Assembly: GCA_004802725.1 (NCBI GenBank)
Contig: SGPM01000019.1
Span: 62,001-126,000, forward strand
Direction: 5' to 3'
Origin: Antrodiella citrinella
Taxonomy: Eukaryota; Basidiomycota; Agaricomycetes; Polyporales; Steccherinaceae
DNA: 64,000 nucleotides
Part shown: piece by piece, positions 1-9,179 of the stretch
Position numbering within the stretch: position 1 is the stretch's first letter
Layout: every line of letters begins with the position of its first letter
Position numbers and translations under genes: made by a program
Notes under the pieces: model-generated
The model's input: only the letters and a program-made list of their open reading frames with translations
Database searches by the model: none
What the model was told of the DNA's origin: nothing

Positions 1-640
1 TTATACTGCCCTGGTACGCAAGCAGTGCGGCTCCGCCACCAGTGGAGCCTCCAGGTGAGTAATCCGGGTTGTAGGGATTGACGGTAACACCAAAGAGATC
101 CGACTCGGTCTCGAAAGAGAGAAGACCTATAGGGACAGTGGTCTTGACATGAATGAGGGCGCCCGCATCTTGTAAAAGCTTCACAATAGGAGCGGAGGTA
201 GACACCGGGTGATTTGCGTATGCCGAGTATCCTATAGTCGAATCGTGTCCTTCAATGTCTACCACGTCTTTGAGACCAACTGGCACACCAGAAAGGCTCT
301 TGTCTAAAACGACTTTGGACAGTGCCTTTGTCAGCATGACATCGGCCAAGCAATTGGTAGCTTCATGAGCTGTGAGGCACCTCTTGCCATACGCCGCGAT
401 GATCGCGTCAGGTGTCAGCTCTTTGGCGTTGACTTCAGCGACCAATTGCTCAAGCGAACATTCGAGAACACGACGGTCCTCTGCTGTAGGAGGACCGTCA
501 CAGTTGTCTCTGAGTGTCTCGATGGCCTTTGCGATGTCGCGCTGCTTCCTAGCACTAGCAGTCCGGGTGTGAGTAGTCAGGGGAGGTGGGGGTCGATGTT
601 ACTGACCAGCCTCTGCATGTACTGACGTGAACGAGACCAT
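1..640 (-). CDS. Amidase (acetamidase-type), N-terminal part, cut by window edge
   Basis: The reverse strand gives an amidase-signature protein. Exon 1 is 640..627 and exon 2 runs 554..1, with a 72-nt intron between; the join reads MVSFTARKQRDIAKAIETL. About 189 residues are visible, including the 'VPVGLKDVVDIEG' block that holds the catalytic Lys of the Ser-cisSer-Lys triad, and the start of the Gly/Ser-rich signature (SPGGSTGGGAALLAYQGS). Family members hydrolyse carboxamides to acid and ammonia, usually in the cytosol. The second half, with the nucleophilic Ser, lies outside the window, so activity cannot be judged. Start chosen because it gives an in-frame splice and has a TATA box about 80 nt upstream. 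Family assignment is strong; substrate is unknown. Confidence 0.88.
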
Positions 641-717
641 GGTCAGAGGGGAAGTGAGGCAGAGGCAAAGGGGGGACGAACTGTAGAATGATGAAGCTAA
701 GACTGCCAACAGTGACT

Positions 718-725
718 CTTATATA
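718..725 (-). promoter_or_regulatory. TATA box of the amidase gene
   Basis: The reverse strand reads TATATAAG about 80 nt upstream of the amidase ATG at 640, a normal spacing for a fungal core promoter. Confidence 0.55.
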
Positions 726-1210
726 GCATGCGAGGATCACGATCTCAACAAATTAACCCGAGAGTAAAGGGATCCGCGAAAAACACGCCGTATACGGGAA
801 ACGCCCATAACGATCGCACCCGAGCCTCATATTGGATCACGACAAGTGGAATGAGATACGGCAGACAGAGGGACTCCGTACGTCAAGCGTCGAGCTGAAG
901 AGGGAGGATTGCGAGAGTCCAGCCGTGATCTGTCGGAGATGGTGGCGCTTCACACGCTACATGATGCGCTCAGTACATCTAGTGTTGAATTCCGCACAAA
1001 CACAGCAATCAAAAGTGAAGGAACCTTGTGGCCAGGCCAGGCAAGTTGAGCGAGTAGTAGTACTGCAGTTCTAACTTCTCAGGATGATAGGATAAGCGCC
1101 AAGTCACGCGACGGTGAAAGGGAATATTCAAGGACAAATAACGCGTCGCTTGCTCGTGTGCGTCTATTTCGCCCCTCACACAGTCCCCCCACTACATCTC
1201 ATAGGTCGTT
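726..1210. other. Divergent intergenic region, amidase / RPA-interacting-like gene
   Basis: About 0.5 kb between two divergently transcribed genes. Short open frames are present but none has coding character or a recognisable motif. It presumably carries both promoters. The stretch before the plus-strand gene is rich in C and T (around 1165-1200), as is common upstream of fungal start codons. Confidence 0.5.
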
Positions 1211-2135
1211 ATGGCTTCAACTTCCCTCTATATCCAACCTACAACGCCTACATCACATAGACATGGTTTTGAATCTTATGCTCATGCCCCGCAGAACTCT
1301 TCCCCACTAGCCTCCTCTCCAATCTCCCACAAATCGTCCCCCATTTCTGCGGCCCACGCTCGGCGACGTGACCAATTCAAGACGGCTGCGAGTTCATCTT
1401 CAAACTATCGCCGCAAGCCCGCTCAGACCAGGACCGCACCTTCCTCTTCGCGTCAAAAACCACCGGCGAGTGATGGTGTCGCGCTAGAGGCACCGCGGAA
1501 GGCGGTCCTGAGGGAGCAGTTCAAGGCGCGCTGTTTGGAGCGTGCGCAGAGAGACAGGGCGAGGAGGGTGTCAGGAGCGCGAGGTCTTAGCAGTGGCCCT
1601 TCTAGCGATGATGTTGACGCGGACATGGAGGACGCTAGTGACGAGGAGGAAGAGGAGTTCCTGAATGACGAGGTACGTTCTCTTAGGCCCCTGTGCCCTG
1701 TCGCTCTTGCTGACAGTGATCTGTTCCAGTTGTTCAGCCGGATAATGCAAAACGTAAATCGGAAGCAAAAGCATCAGTACAAGCTCTCCTATCACGACGA
1801 CGTTGGGTCTTCGTTTGACCCTGAACTGGACGACGTTGATGAATGGGAGAATGATTTGCGAAGTACGTTCCGTTGCTTCCAAACCGACTCCTGGTATTGA
1901 CTATGCTTCCCCTGCAGTTGAGAAACCTCTAAACACCGAGCCAGAGGATCTTGACGAAGAGGAGTTGGCTGCTTATGCGGAAGAATACCAAGTCCTGCAA
2001 GACCTCCAGGGCATTGCCGTCGATGACATCTTCAGTCTCAGTGACCTGGAAGACATACCGGAGGAAGAATCATTTGACTGGAAAGGCAAAGGGAGAGCTC
2101 CACAGCTCTCCTTTCAGGACATGGACATGGATTAG
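1211..2135 (+). CDS. Acidic conserved protein with RPA-interacting-protein-like N-terminal motif
   Basis: Three exons (1211..1672, 1730..1862, 1918..2135) give about 270 residues. The N-terminus is Ser/Pro/Ala rich and basic. Around residues 95-115 lies LREQFKARCLERAQRDRARR, which resembles the helix of RPA-interacting proteins (pattern F-x-x-R-C-x-E-R-x-x-x-x-R) that carry replication protein A into the nucleus. A highly acidic middle and C-terminus follow (DEEEEEFLNDE, EPEDLDEEELAAYAEEYQ, DLEDIPEEESFDW). The C-terminal zinc-finger cysteines of animal RPAIN are not visible. The three-exon model rests on in-phase GT..AG introns of 57 and 55 nt. The gene is convincing; the RPAIN link is inference from one short motif. 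Confidence 0.7.
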
Positions 2136-2335
2136 TGGTGTCCCCTGCTCATTTTGACCGTTTCTTGACATTCATGCTGTAACGTAGCTGTATATACTAA
2201 TATTTTTGTGCACTATAGTGTTGTCTTTTGGCTGGACCCGACACTTATTGAGATCTTGTTGTTCATTACTTGCGCTCGTCGGACTATTGCTCAGAGTTTG
2301 TTGGACTTCGGACGTAATCCATTACCCAGATCTTG

Positions 2336-2455
2336 AAATGGGCGCTCCGCAACTATCGCACCCTCACTGGCACTCCGCTACGAAAGTCAAAATGATATCT
2401 CAAGTCCACCTTGATGAGTACATTGGAAAGCATACACGCGTGAACAAGCTACCGG
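2336..2455 (+). pseudogene. Decayed 5' fragment of a cyclophilin gene
   Basis: This stretch aligns by eye with the promoter-proximal and first coding part of the intact cyclophilin at 4517-4645: both contain GGGCGCTCCGCAACTATCGC, then CTCCGCTACGAAAGTCA, then an ATG followed by 'TCTCAAGT' and the block ACACGCGTGAACAAGCT. It has substitutions and a small deletion after the YIG codons, and homology stops near 2455. The remaining cyclophilin coding sequence is absent here; a matching 3' piece lies at 4190-4475, beyond the GST gene. Confidence 0.75.
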
Positions 2456-2610
2456 CAGAACAGTACGCTCAATATTGGGAGGAAATTTGTGTGCCACATC
2501 TCGCTGATCTATCCGATTCAAGAAATAGACTGGGCGGCCTCTACAGCGACATCAAATACATTTCTGCCTCTCAAACTCTACATTTCTTTCCACATTCTCC
2601 GGCGTACAGC

Positions 2611-3433
2611 TCATGCTGACTGGGCCTTGACAGCCAGCCAAGACGGGCGCGCAGAGACGTCCTTCCACCACCTACGAATATCATCATCAAAGTCAGTCTG
2701 TGAGGAACGAATGCGAGTAAGAAGGGAGGTGACGTACCGAGCGAGGTTGGGACGCGTCGCGGGGTCGAAGATGTTCACTTTGCCCAGTTCGATGACGGTG
2801 TAGGCGAATGGGATGTAGAAGAAGTCGATGAGTGAGATTTCCTGCATACATACAAGGTCAGCTTGGGCGGGGAGAGGGAGGGAGAGGGGAGGGGACGTAC
2901 GTCTCCGGCTACGTATTTCTGCTTGCCGAGGATGCCCTCGAACACGTCGAGCTTCTTGTTCAGGTCAGCGAGGTGCTTCGCCTTGCTTGCGTCGTCGAAT
3001 ACGCTGCGAAAAACGCGTCAGGACATTGATAATCTGGCCAAGGAGCGGGAACGACATACGAAGGAGCCCACACGGTATCCAACGCCACCGCAAAGACGAA
3101 CGGCGCCCAGTTCGTCAACTCCGTGCTCGCCGCCTGCTCGAACTTCGCCACCTTCTTCACGTCCGACCCGTCCGGCACGAGCGCGCTCTTCTGCAACAGC
3201 GCGAAGTACCGGGCGATGGCGCGGCTCTCGTACAAGGAGAAGTCGCCGTCGAGGAGGTACGGGACGTACCCGAACGGCTGGTGCGCGAGGTTCTGCGGAA
3301 GGTGGTGCTCGCCTTTCGTGAAGTCGACGGGGAGGATGGAGACGGGGAGGTTCACTTCGTGCGCGACGGTGAGCGCGATCTGGAAGTGCGGGGAGAGGAA
3401 GGTGCCGGCGAGTTGGATGGGCATGGTTGGCAA
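2611..3433 (-). CDS. Glutathione S-transferase (phi/theta-like cytosolic GST)
   Basis: Three exons (3433..3060, 3003..2901, 2841..2611) encode about 235 residues. The thioredoxin-fold N-terminus starts near MPIQLAGTFLSPHFQIALTV, with the cis-Pro region GYVPYLLDGDFSLYESRAI (the Glu-Ser pair that binds the gamma-glutamyl part of glutathione). The helical C-terminal domain includes GILGKQKYVAGDEISLIDFF and ends WWKDVSARPSW. The enzyme conjugates glutathione to electrophiles in detoxification. A second in-frame ATG at 3424 is an equally possible start. The gene lies between two pieces of a broken cyclophilin copy, on the opposite strand. Length and motif order are normal and no damage is seen. 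Confidence 0.9.
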
Positions 3434-3517
3434 GTGCGTTGAATGGGTGGGTGTTGTAGAGAGGACTCGTTGAGGTGGGTTGGGACTGGTGAGAGATAGA
3501 TGTGCTCTATACCGCCC

Positions 3518-3525
3518 TTATATAT
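3518..3525 (-). promoter_or_regulatory. TATA box of the GST gene
   Basis: The reverse strand reads TATATAAG 85-92 nt upstream of the GST ATG at 3433, the same element and spacing as at the amidase gene. Confidence 0.55.
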
Positions 3526-4189
3526 CCCCCTAGGAAGGATATTGATCGTCATGGACCTAAGACTAATTACCGGAAGGCTTACGGAATCACGCTGGGTGCG
3601 TTCATCATGACGAAACTTTGAAGAGTTTCGTCGTGCTTCACTGGTCTGGCCAACGACGAGACGAGATAGGACCGTCGAAGATCTCGGACAAGCACTTTTC
3701 TCCGAGAAGAGAAGACTGCTTGCGCCCAAGAAATCAGCACTTGATTTTTGACAGAACATACTGGAAGGATAGAGTGGGCGATACAAGGGCGATATGAGTA
3801 CAGGGTGTTGTAACATGAATACAGCTGCGTACCTGCTATTGAATCGTGCTGAATCAGCGACAGACAAGTATGTGCGCTCAGACGTATAGTATACGAGCCT
3901 GAGGAGGAGAGGATGAATCAGATCTGACCAAGATCTGACGAATCCACTTGCACTTGAGATCTCAGAGTCGTTCAGTAAACGTTCACTGGCAGTTCCCGGA
4001 AGGACTCGCATCAAGTGATTAGTAAGTCATATGGTGCAGTTGAATAGTGCTCTTGCGTTATCGATAATCTTCGAAGCCTATGAAAACCAGAATCACGGAG
4101 ATGCGACTGAAAAGTTCCTTGTTCGGGGTCATCACAACTCTTCAAGCTTTCATCACCGAAGATGAGACGAGCTGCCAGTGCCCAAGATG
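3526..4189. other. Upstream region of GST; no gene seen
   Basis: About 660 bp between the GST promoter and the 3' cyclophilin fragment. A long reverse open frame crosses it (to about 4014), but it overlaps the GST promoter and start region, has no recognisable motif and starts without support. I treat it as chance. Confidence 0.5.
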
Positions 4190-4475
4190 AATATTAATGG
4201 GTAATATGTTGCGTTTGGAGACGTCAAATCCTGGTGGGACGTATTCGACGGGTTGGGCGAGCCTGAGGTAGGTAGGTAGGTGGAGATGAAGACAAAAGGA
4301 AAGAGCTGTGATCACATCTGGAATTGGGATTGTGGCGCATGTTGGTGACTTGGAAGACAAACATCATGATGAGGTGTCGGTCAAAGAACGATCAAGCGTA
4401 TACGCTCCGTACGACGCGTGAATCATGGTTTGGAGGTCATTTACTCTGCGACATAGGCCCATGGCTCTTTGAAGT
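4190..4475 (+). pseudogene. Decayed 3' fragment of a cyclophilin gene
   Basis: It aligns by eye with the last exon and 3' flank of the intact gene (about 5285-5555): GGGTAATATGTTGCGTTTGG against GGGAAATATGTTGCATTTGG, then GACGTCAAATCCTGGTGGGA against GAGGTCAAATCCGGGTGGGA, a matching GGTAGGTGGAGATG segment, and GATTGTGGCGCATGTTGGTG against GATTGTGGTGCGTGTTGATG. Similarity extends weakly into the flank (ACTCTGCG ... GCCCATGG). An expanded GGTA run and indels break the frame. The fragment sits directly upstream of the intact gene. Confidence 0.75.
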
Positions 4476-4576
4476 TTGAAGCAGATGAAAAGGCATCTCC
4501 CAACTCGATATTGGACTGGGCGCTCCGCAACTATCGCACCCGCAATATCTCTTTTCCCTCCGCTACGAAAGTCAGA

Positions 4577-5418
4577 ATGACATCTCAAGTCTACCTGGAT
4601 GTATACATCGGGGACAAAGAAGCACACACGCGTGAACAAGCTGCCTATAATGCTACAGAGGCGTTACTGTCGAAGAACGCGAGCATTTATGGATTACCGT
4701 CTACGCCTCAAGATCTAACCGATGAGCAACAAGATATCCTCAAAGAACTCGATGTCAGTACATCATAGCGTTCATCATCGTTTCAAACGACCTTCATGAA
4801 GACACACATCCTTTTATCGCCTAGAGTTCCCTAGAGATGCGATTCACGCCCCCTCCACCACTGAATGCCGGGCGAATCGTGTTCGAGCTGGATCCGTCTC
4901 TGGGTCTCGTAAAGACGCGAGCCAACTTCATCGCGCTGTGTACCGGGGAGAAGGGAACGTGCAAGAACGCGCCCACGAAGAAGCTGCATTACATCGAGTG
5001 TCCGATGCACCGAGTCGTGAAGGGGTTCGTCGCGCAGGGGGGAGATGTGACGAGGGGCGATGGGAGTGGGGGCGAGGTACGTCGCACCGAGACTTATCGT
5101 GAACACAGAACTGCTTTGATTGTGGATGCGTAGTCGATATACGGGGGCAAGTTCAACGATGAGAAAGAGGGTCTGAAGAAGAAAATCAAACGCGGGACGC
5201 TAGCCATGGCGAACTCAGGCAAGAACTCGAACTCGTCTCAGTTCTTTGTCGTCCTCACTGGCGATGAGACGAAACTGTCCAAGATAAATGGGAAATATGT
5301 TGCATTTGGAGAGGTCAAATCCGGGTGGGACGTACTTGACAGACTAGACGAGGTAGGTGGAGATGGTAGCGGGAAGAGCAGCAGGCCAGTGTGGATAGGA
5401 GATTGTGGTGCGTGTTGA
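4577..5418 (+). CDS. Cyclophilin-type peptidyl-prolyl cis-trans isomerase
   Basis: Three exons (4577..4753, 4825..5076, 5134..5418) encode about 237 residues. After the first strand (VYLDVYIGD, residues 6-13) comes an unusual insertion of roughly 60 residues with a Pro run, before the normal core resumes at GRIVFEL (75). Active-site equivalents of cyclophilin A are kept: Arg122 and Gln130 in HRVVKGFVAQGGD, and Phe in SSQFF (178-181). His126 of cyclophilin A is replaced by Tyr198 (INGKYVAFG) and Trp121 by Lys193, so cyclosporin binding is probably weak while proline isomerisation is plausible. It assists protein folding, probably in the cytosol. Its own duplicate lies broken upstream (2336-2455 and 4190-4475). 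Confidence 0.88.
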
Positions 5419-6200
5419 TGAAGTCAATCTATGAGAGGAAGAAGCAGCCCGCTCTTTGTGTCCGACGCGTGTCTATGAGTCTCGAACGCGTTCGCATCCT
5501 TGCCAGTCGACGCGATTTGGATTCTCTGCGTAACGCAGCCCATGGCGATATAACAAACAGACCCAAGTACGTCCTTCAAACATTCTGAAGGTGGAGGGGG
5601 GGAGACTGAGGATTGCAAGGTACGTGGCGACGCGGTCTTTGTGATTGCTCGCGAGCTGAGTTGCAGAGTGCAGACCTTCAAACGGCCGCATTGTTCATAG
5701 GGGTATTTCGACAACCTCTCTACCGTCTCGGTTCCTCACAACTTGTAAACAACCTCCTGCGGTGGGCCACGTCTGGTAGCCTTGGAGACGCGGATTGGTA
5801 GTATGCTAAGCCGACGTGTTCACCTTGAGGTTGCGTGCGGCGCGTGTAAGACTGAGCATATTAGTCCAAGCCGAGGATGCTGTACATGATCCTTACTCTG
5901 GTCCTTGAAGAAAGTAGCTGAGCAAATGAATCAGGACTCTTGAACATTCAATGGATTGTTGAAAGACAACCTCAAAAGTCCCGGAACCGAGTCGGCCTTA
6001 TATATAGCGTGACGTGACATATGTGTGACGCCTGCGTGGTAAGCGGTGGCGGGCTCGCGACGCACCCCCGCCCTTCGACTCTTTCGTCGGTGTCCACATC
6101 CCACTCAACAGCATCATCTCTCATTCCAAGCTTTGAATTAATCTCATACGACCTTGAAGTGTCGGTCTACGTACTTGAAACATTGTTCCACATTGCGAGC
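5419..6200. other. Intergenic region upstream of the TFIIA subunit gene
   Basis: About 780 bp. The first ~140 bp is the part that also appears, diverged, in the 3' cyclophilin fragment. A TATA-like TTATATATAG lies at 5998-6007, about 195 nt before the TFIIA ATG. No coding region was recognised. Confidence 0.5.
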
Positions 6201-6735
6201 ATGGCCACTGCATATTACGAGTTCTACAGAGGCTCCTCGTACGTGCTCTCGACCTTCCTAAGCTTTCTTTCCACTCTTATGGTTTGATGTCGTTGGGGTG
6301 TGTAGAATAGGAATGGCCTTGACGGACTCTCTGGATGAGCTGATCACGAGCGGGGCTATCACGCCACAATTGGCTATGAAGGTACTACAACAAGTGCGTA
6401 TACCATGTTCACCCTCAGGTCGACAACCTTCCAATTTAATCGGGTACTTTGTTGGAACTTAGTTCGACAAATCCCTGGCGGACACGATCGTCAAGCAAGT
6501 TAAGACAAAGACCAATCTGAAAGTACGCACCCTCTCATTTTCATGCGAGGCGGGAGCTTTGCCTAATCGTGTGGCACAGGGTCACCTGCACACGTACCGC
6601 CTGTGCGACGACGTGTGGACGTTCATCGTCAAAAACCCGTCGTTCAAAATGGAGTCGAACGAGATGGTGTCCGCGCCGAAGATCAAGATCGTGGCATGTA
6701 AGAATGGGGACGCGATAGAGCAGGGCAAGAAGTGA
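6201..6735 (+). CDS. TOA2: Transcription initiation factor IIA small (gamma) subunit
   Basis: Four exons (6201..6238, 6306..6393, 6463..6522, 6580..6735) encode 113 residues, the normal size. The N-terminal helical domain reads [20 protein letters not shown], then [20 protein letters not shown]. The C-terminal beta-barrel part reads [20 protein letters not shown] and ends [20 protein letters not shown]. These match the conserved blocks of the TFIIA gamma family. The protein pairs with the large TFIIA subunit, binds TBP on the TATA box and stabilises preinitiation complexes in the nucleus. Every splice joint restores a conserved block, so the model is firm. Confidence 0.95.
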
Positions 6736-7018
6736 ACCCGGAGGATCGTTGGGGTCGTCGATCGGTTCGTCTTCTTCTCTCTCACTCGGTCCTCTCGTGC
6801 TCGTCCAGTTTTGTACTCTTTAGCTTACATGCAGCACTCGTATATTCCATGTATTCATAGACCCTCGTTTTCCGTTTTTATGCTATGTCGATAACATATC
6901 AGGATAGTCTGACCCATGATGGAGACCTAACGCTAAGCAATACAGAACCAAACTATATAGTACATCTTTGCATGGCAAAACAACAATAACCAAGGAGGAA
7001 AATATTCACAACGTACAT

Positions 7019-9179
7019 TCATAGATCACCGTATTGATACGGACTTCTGGGGCAGCTACGCACTTGAATTAGTGAAATGTCACGATCAAGAAGCCGAAAC
7101 AAAAACTCACCTCTCAAATGGAGGTTCACTACACACAACTTCATCAATCCTAGTCTGCAACCACGTCAACACATCCAACCCGGGTATCACACACTCATGC
7201 ACTTCCAACCTCTTCATGCGCGCCGGCACGACACCAGCGACAGCGACCGCTGCATGCCCCGCCCCCGTATCCGGATTCCTCGCCTCGATCATCTGCACCA
7301 GCTTCGACACCCCGTCCCCGTGCAAGTGACAATTCCGCATCGCGAGCGTCGTAAGGTTTGGACAGAGCCACTGCTCCGCACCGTTCTCATCGTCGGGGAA
7401 CGTGAGCGCGGAGAGGAACGTCTCGAACCCGATCCCGCCGACTTGGAGCGTGCTGATGTGGTCGAGGTCGCGCAGGAAGTGCCAGGAGGTAATCATGGAC
7501 CCCGTGGCGTAGTAGATCCCCCCGCTCGTCGTGCCCGTGGTGCCGTATGCGAGAGAGAGGGTGGCGAGAGGAGGGGAGTTGGAGCGGGCGAAGAGATTGG
7601 AGATGGTGTCCTCCACGGGGTCCCGGCCGTCAACGTCGATGGTCAATGCTTGCAGGGCAGGAAAGGACATCGAGTCCACGAGGGTGTTCAGGAGGTAGTG
7701 ACCTCCGATGCTGAACGACTTGAGTTGTGACAGGGTAGTGGGCATGAGTGGCAACACGGCGGGGTTGACAGCTGTGAAGCACAAAGACAGATTCTCAAGA
7801 TCGGGGCTCTGTGAGATCAGATACAAGATGCGGTCCAATGCTATATGTGTCGTCGGGAGGGTACGCAGGGACAAATTGCGGAGATTGGTGAGAATCGGCG
7901 CAGACCACTTGAAGGGCACATACTGCAATGTTAGAGATTGCAGCTGAGGAATGTGATATGAGCTGGTGGGCTTAGCGCAAGGCAGCCACGACCAGTCGTT
8001 GGCGAAAGTGGGCTCGGCGCACGAGATCTCAAACTCTTTCAATAAAGGAGCGTCCCCTGAGCAGACGTGCGATAAGCATTATTTCAGCCTAGGGAAAAGG
8101 GCACATACCCGCGAGATGCTTCAAGGCGGCGATGGACGAGAACTTCTTGTCAAACCTAAACACAAACCGCTCCCATCGGTGCATCTGCTCTGTGAGATAG
8201 TAGAACGCAATGTAGCCCCAATGTATGCTTGCTCTTGACTTTGCCTGCGGCGTGGCCGAATTTGAACGATCAGCAGGCGCAGGAATCATCATTGAATCGA
8301 AGGCCTGCGCAGGCAATGCGAGAGGGATCACCGTACCTGAAGACAACATGACGGATGAGGTCAACTGCCATATAGGCATGGAAGGAAATAGATTACCATG
8401 TGTCGCGAAGTCCACATACGCAGCGAGCGCAGTGCTCGGACCTGCGGGCGCGGGTGGCGGCGGCGGAATCCATGTAGGATCGGTCCATGGCGTCACCCAG
8501 CCTTCCTGTGTGCTGTTGGATGTACGGCGTCTGCGTGTATGTTGGGCGTTGACCTGGGTGTTGGAGGACTTGAGGAATATCTCGATGTCCAGTGGCGTGT
8601 TTCGTCCTGAACGCTCCAGCCATAGGCGGATAATATCGGCGGAAGAGTCTTGCGTTGTTACCAGTCGAATCTATGACGAGTTTTAGCACATATTCTAGAT
8701 AGAACGCCCATGACGACCGATATGCAGCATGGCCGTCACGAAGAACAAAGGGAAGGTGGATAAAGTCCACTGAAATGAATACCACGTACCTTCGACCATA
8801 TTGCAGGCATCGATAGTGCCAACCTACGCCACAGTTTGCAAACAGCGGCTAGTACCCACGCGCAGCAAGGGTAATCTTCGAAATTCATGTAGAAAATATG
8901 ACGGAGGAGTTCGTGGGGCAACCGTTTGATGGGAGAGACGTATGCAAGCATTTGGGCCATATCCTCTTCTACCGCCTCTTTCTCTTTCTCCATCTGCTTG
9001 ATAGCACATCTCGACTGCTGGATGAGGCGTGCGAGATCCTCTTCTGCTGCTTGTATCTTGTTGTTGAGCTCTTTCGCCACTGCGTTCTGGGTGGCAAGCT
9101 CTTGTCTGGCTGCCTCCAAGGATGTCTTTGTCGGAGGCTCCGGATATCGCAGACAAGACAGTGTGGCGGCAGGAGCCAT
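7019..9179 (-). CDS. F-box protein with LRR-like C-terminal region
   Basis: Four exons (9179..8790, 8670..8109, 8056..7111, 7055..7019) encode about 644 residues. Residues 20-70 form a coiled coil (EELNNKIQAAEEDLARLIQQ-like heptads). An F-box follows: SPIKRLPHELLRHIFYMNFE ... VCKLWRRLALSMPAIWSKI. The rest has the basidiomycete F-box pattern (WERFVFRFDKK, then LQSLTLQYVPFKW, LENLSLCFTAV and similar Leu-rich strands). F-box proteins dock substrates to SCF ubiquitin ligases through Skp1. The last intron (7110..7056) has a perfect gtgagt donor; if unused, the protein ends at 7107 after PPFER. The ATG at 9179 is the first true ATG. Substrate unknown. Confidence 0.83.

Noticed and set aside
3352..4014. 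Reverse open frame of 220 codons upstream of GST
   Set aside because: It overlaps the GST start, promoter and TATA box in another frame and shows no motif; likely chance.
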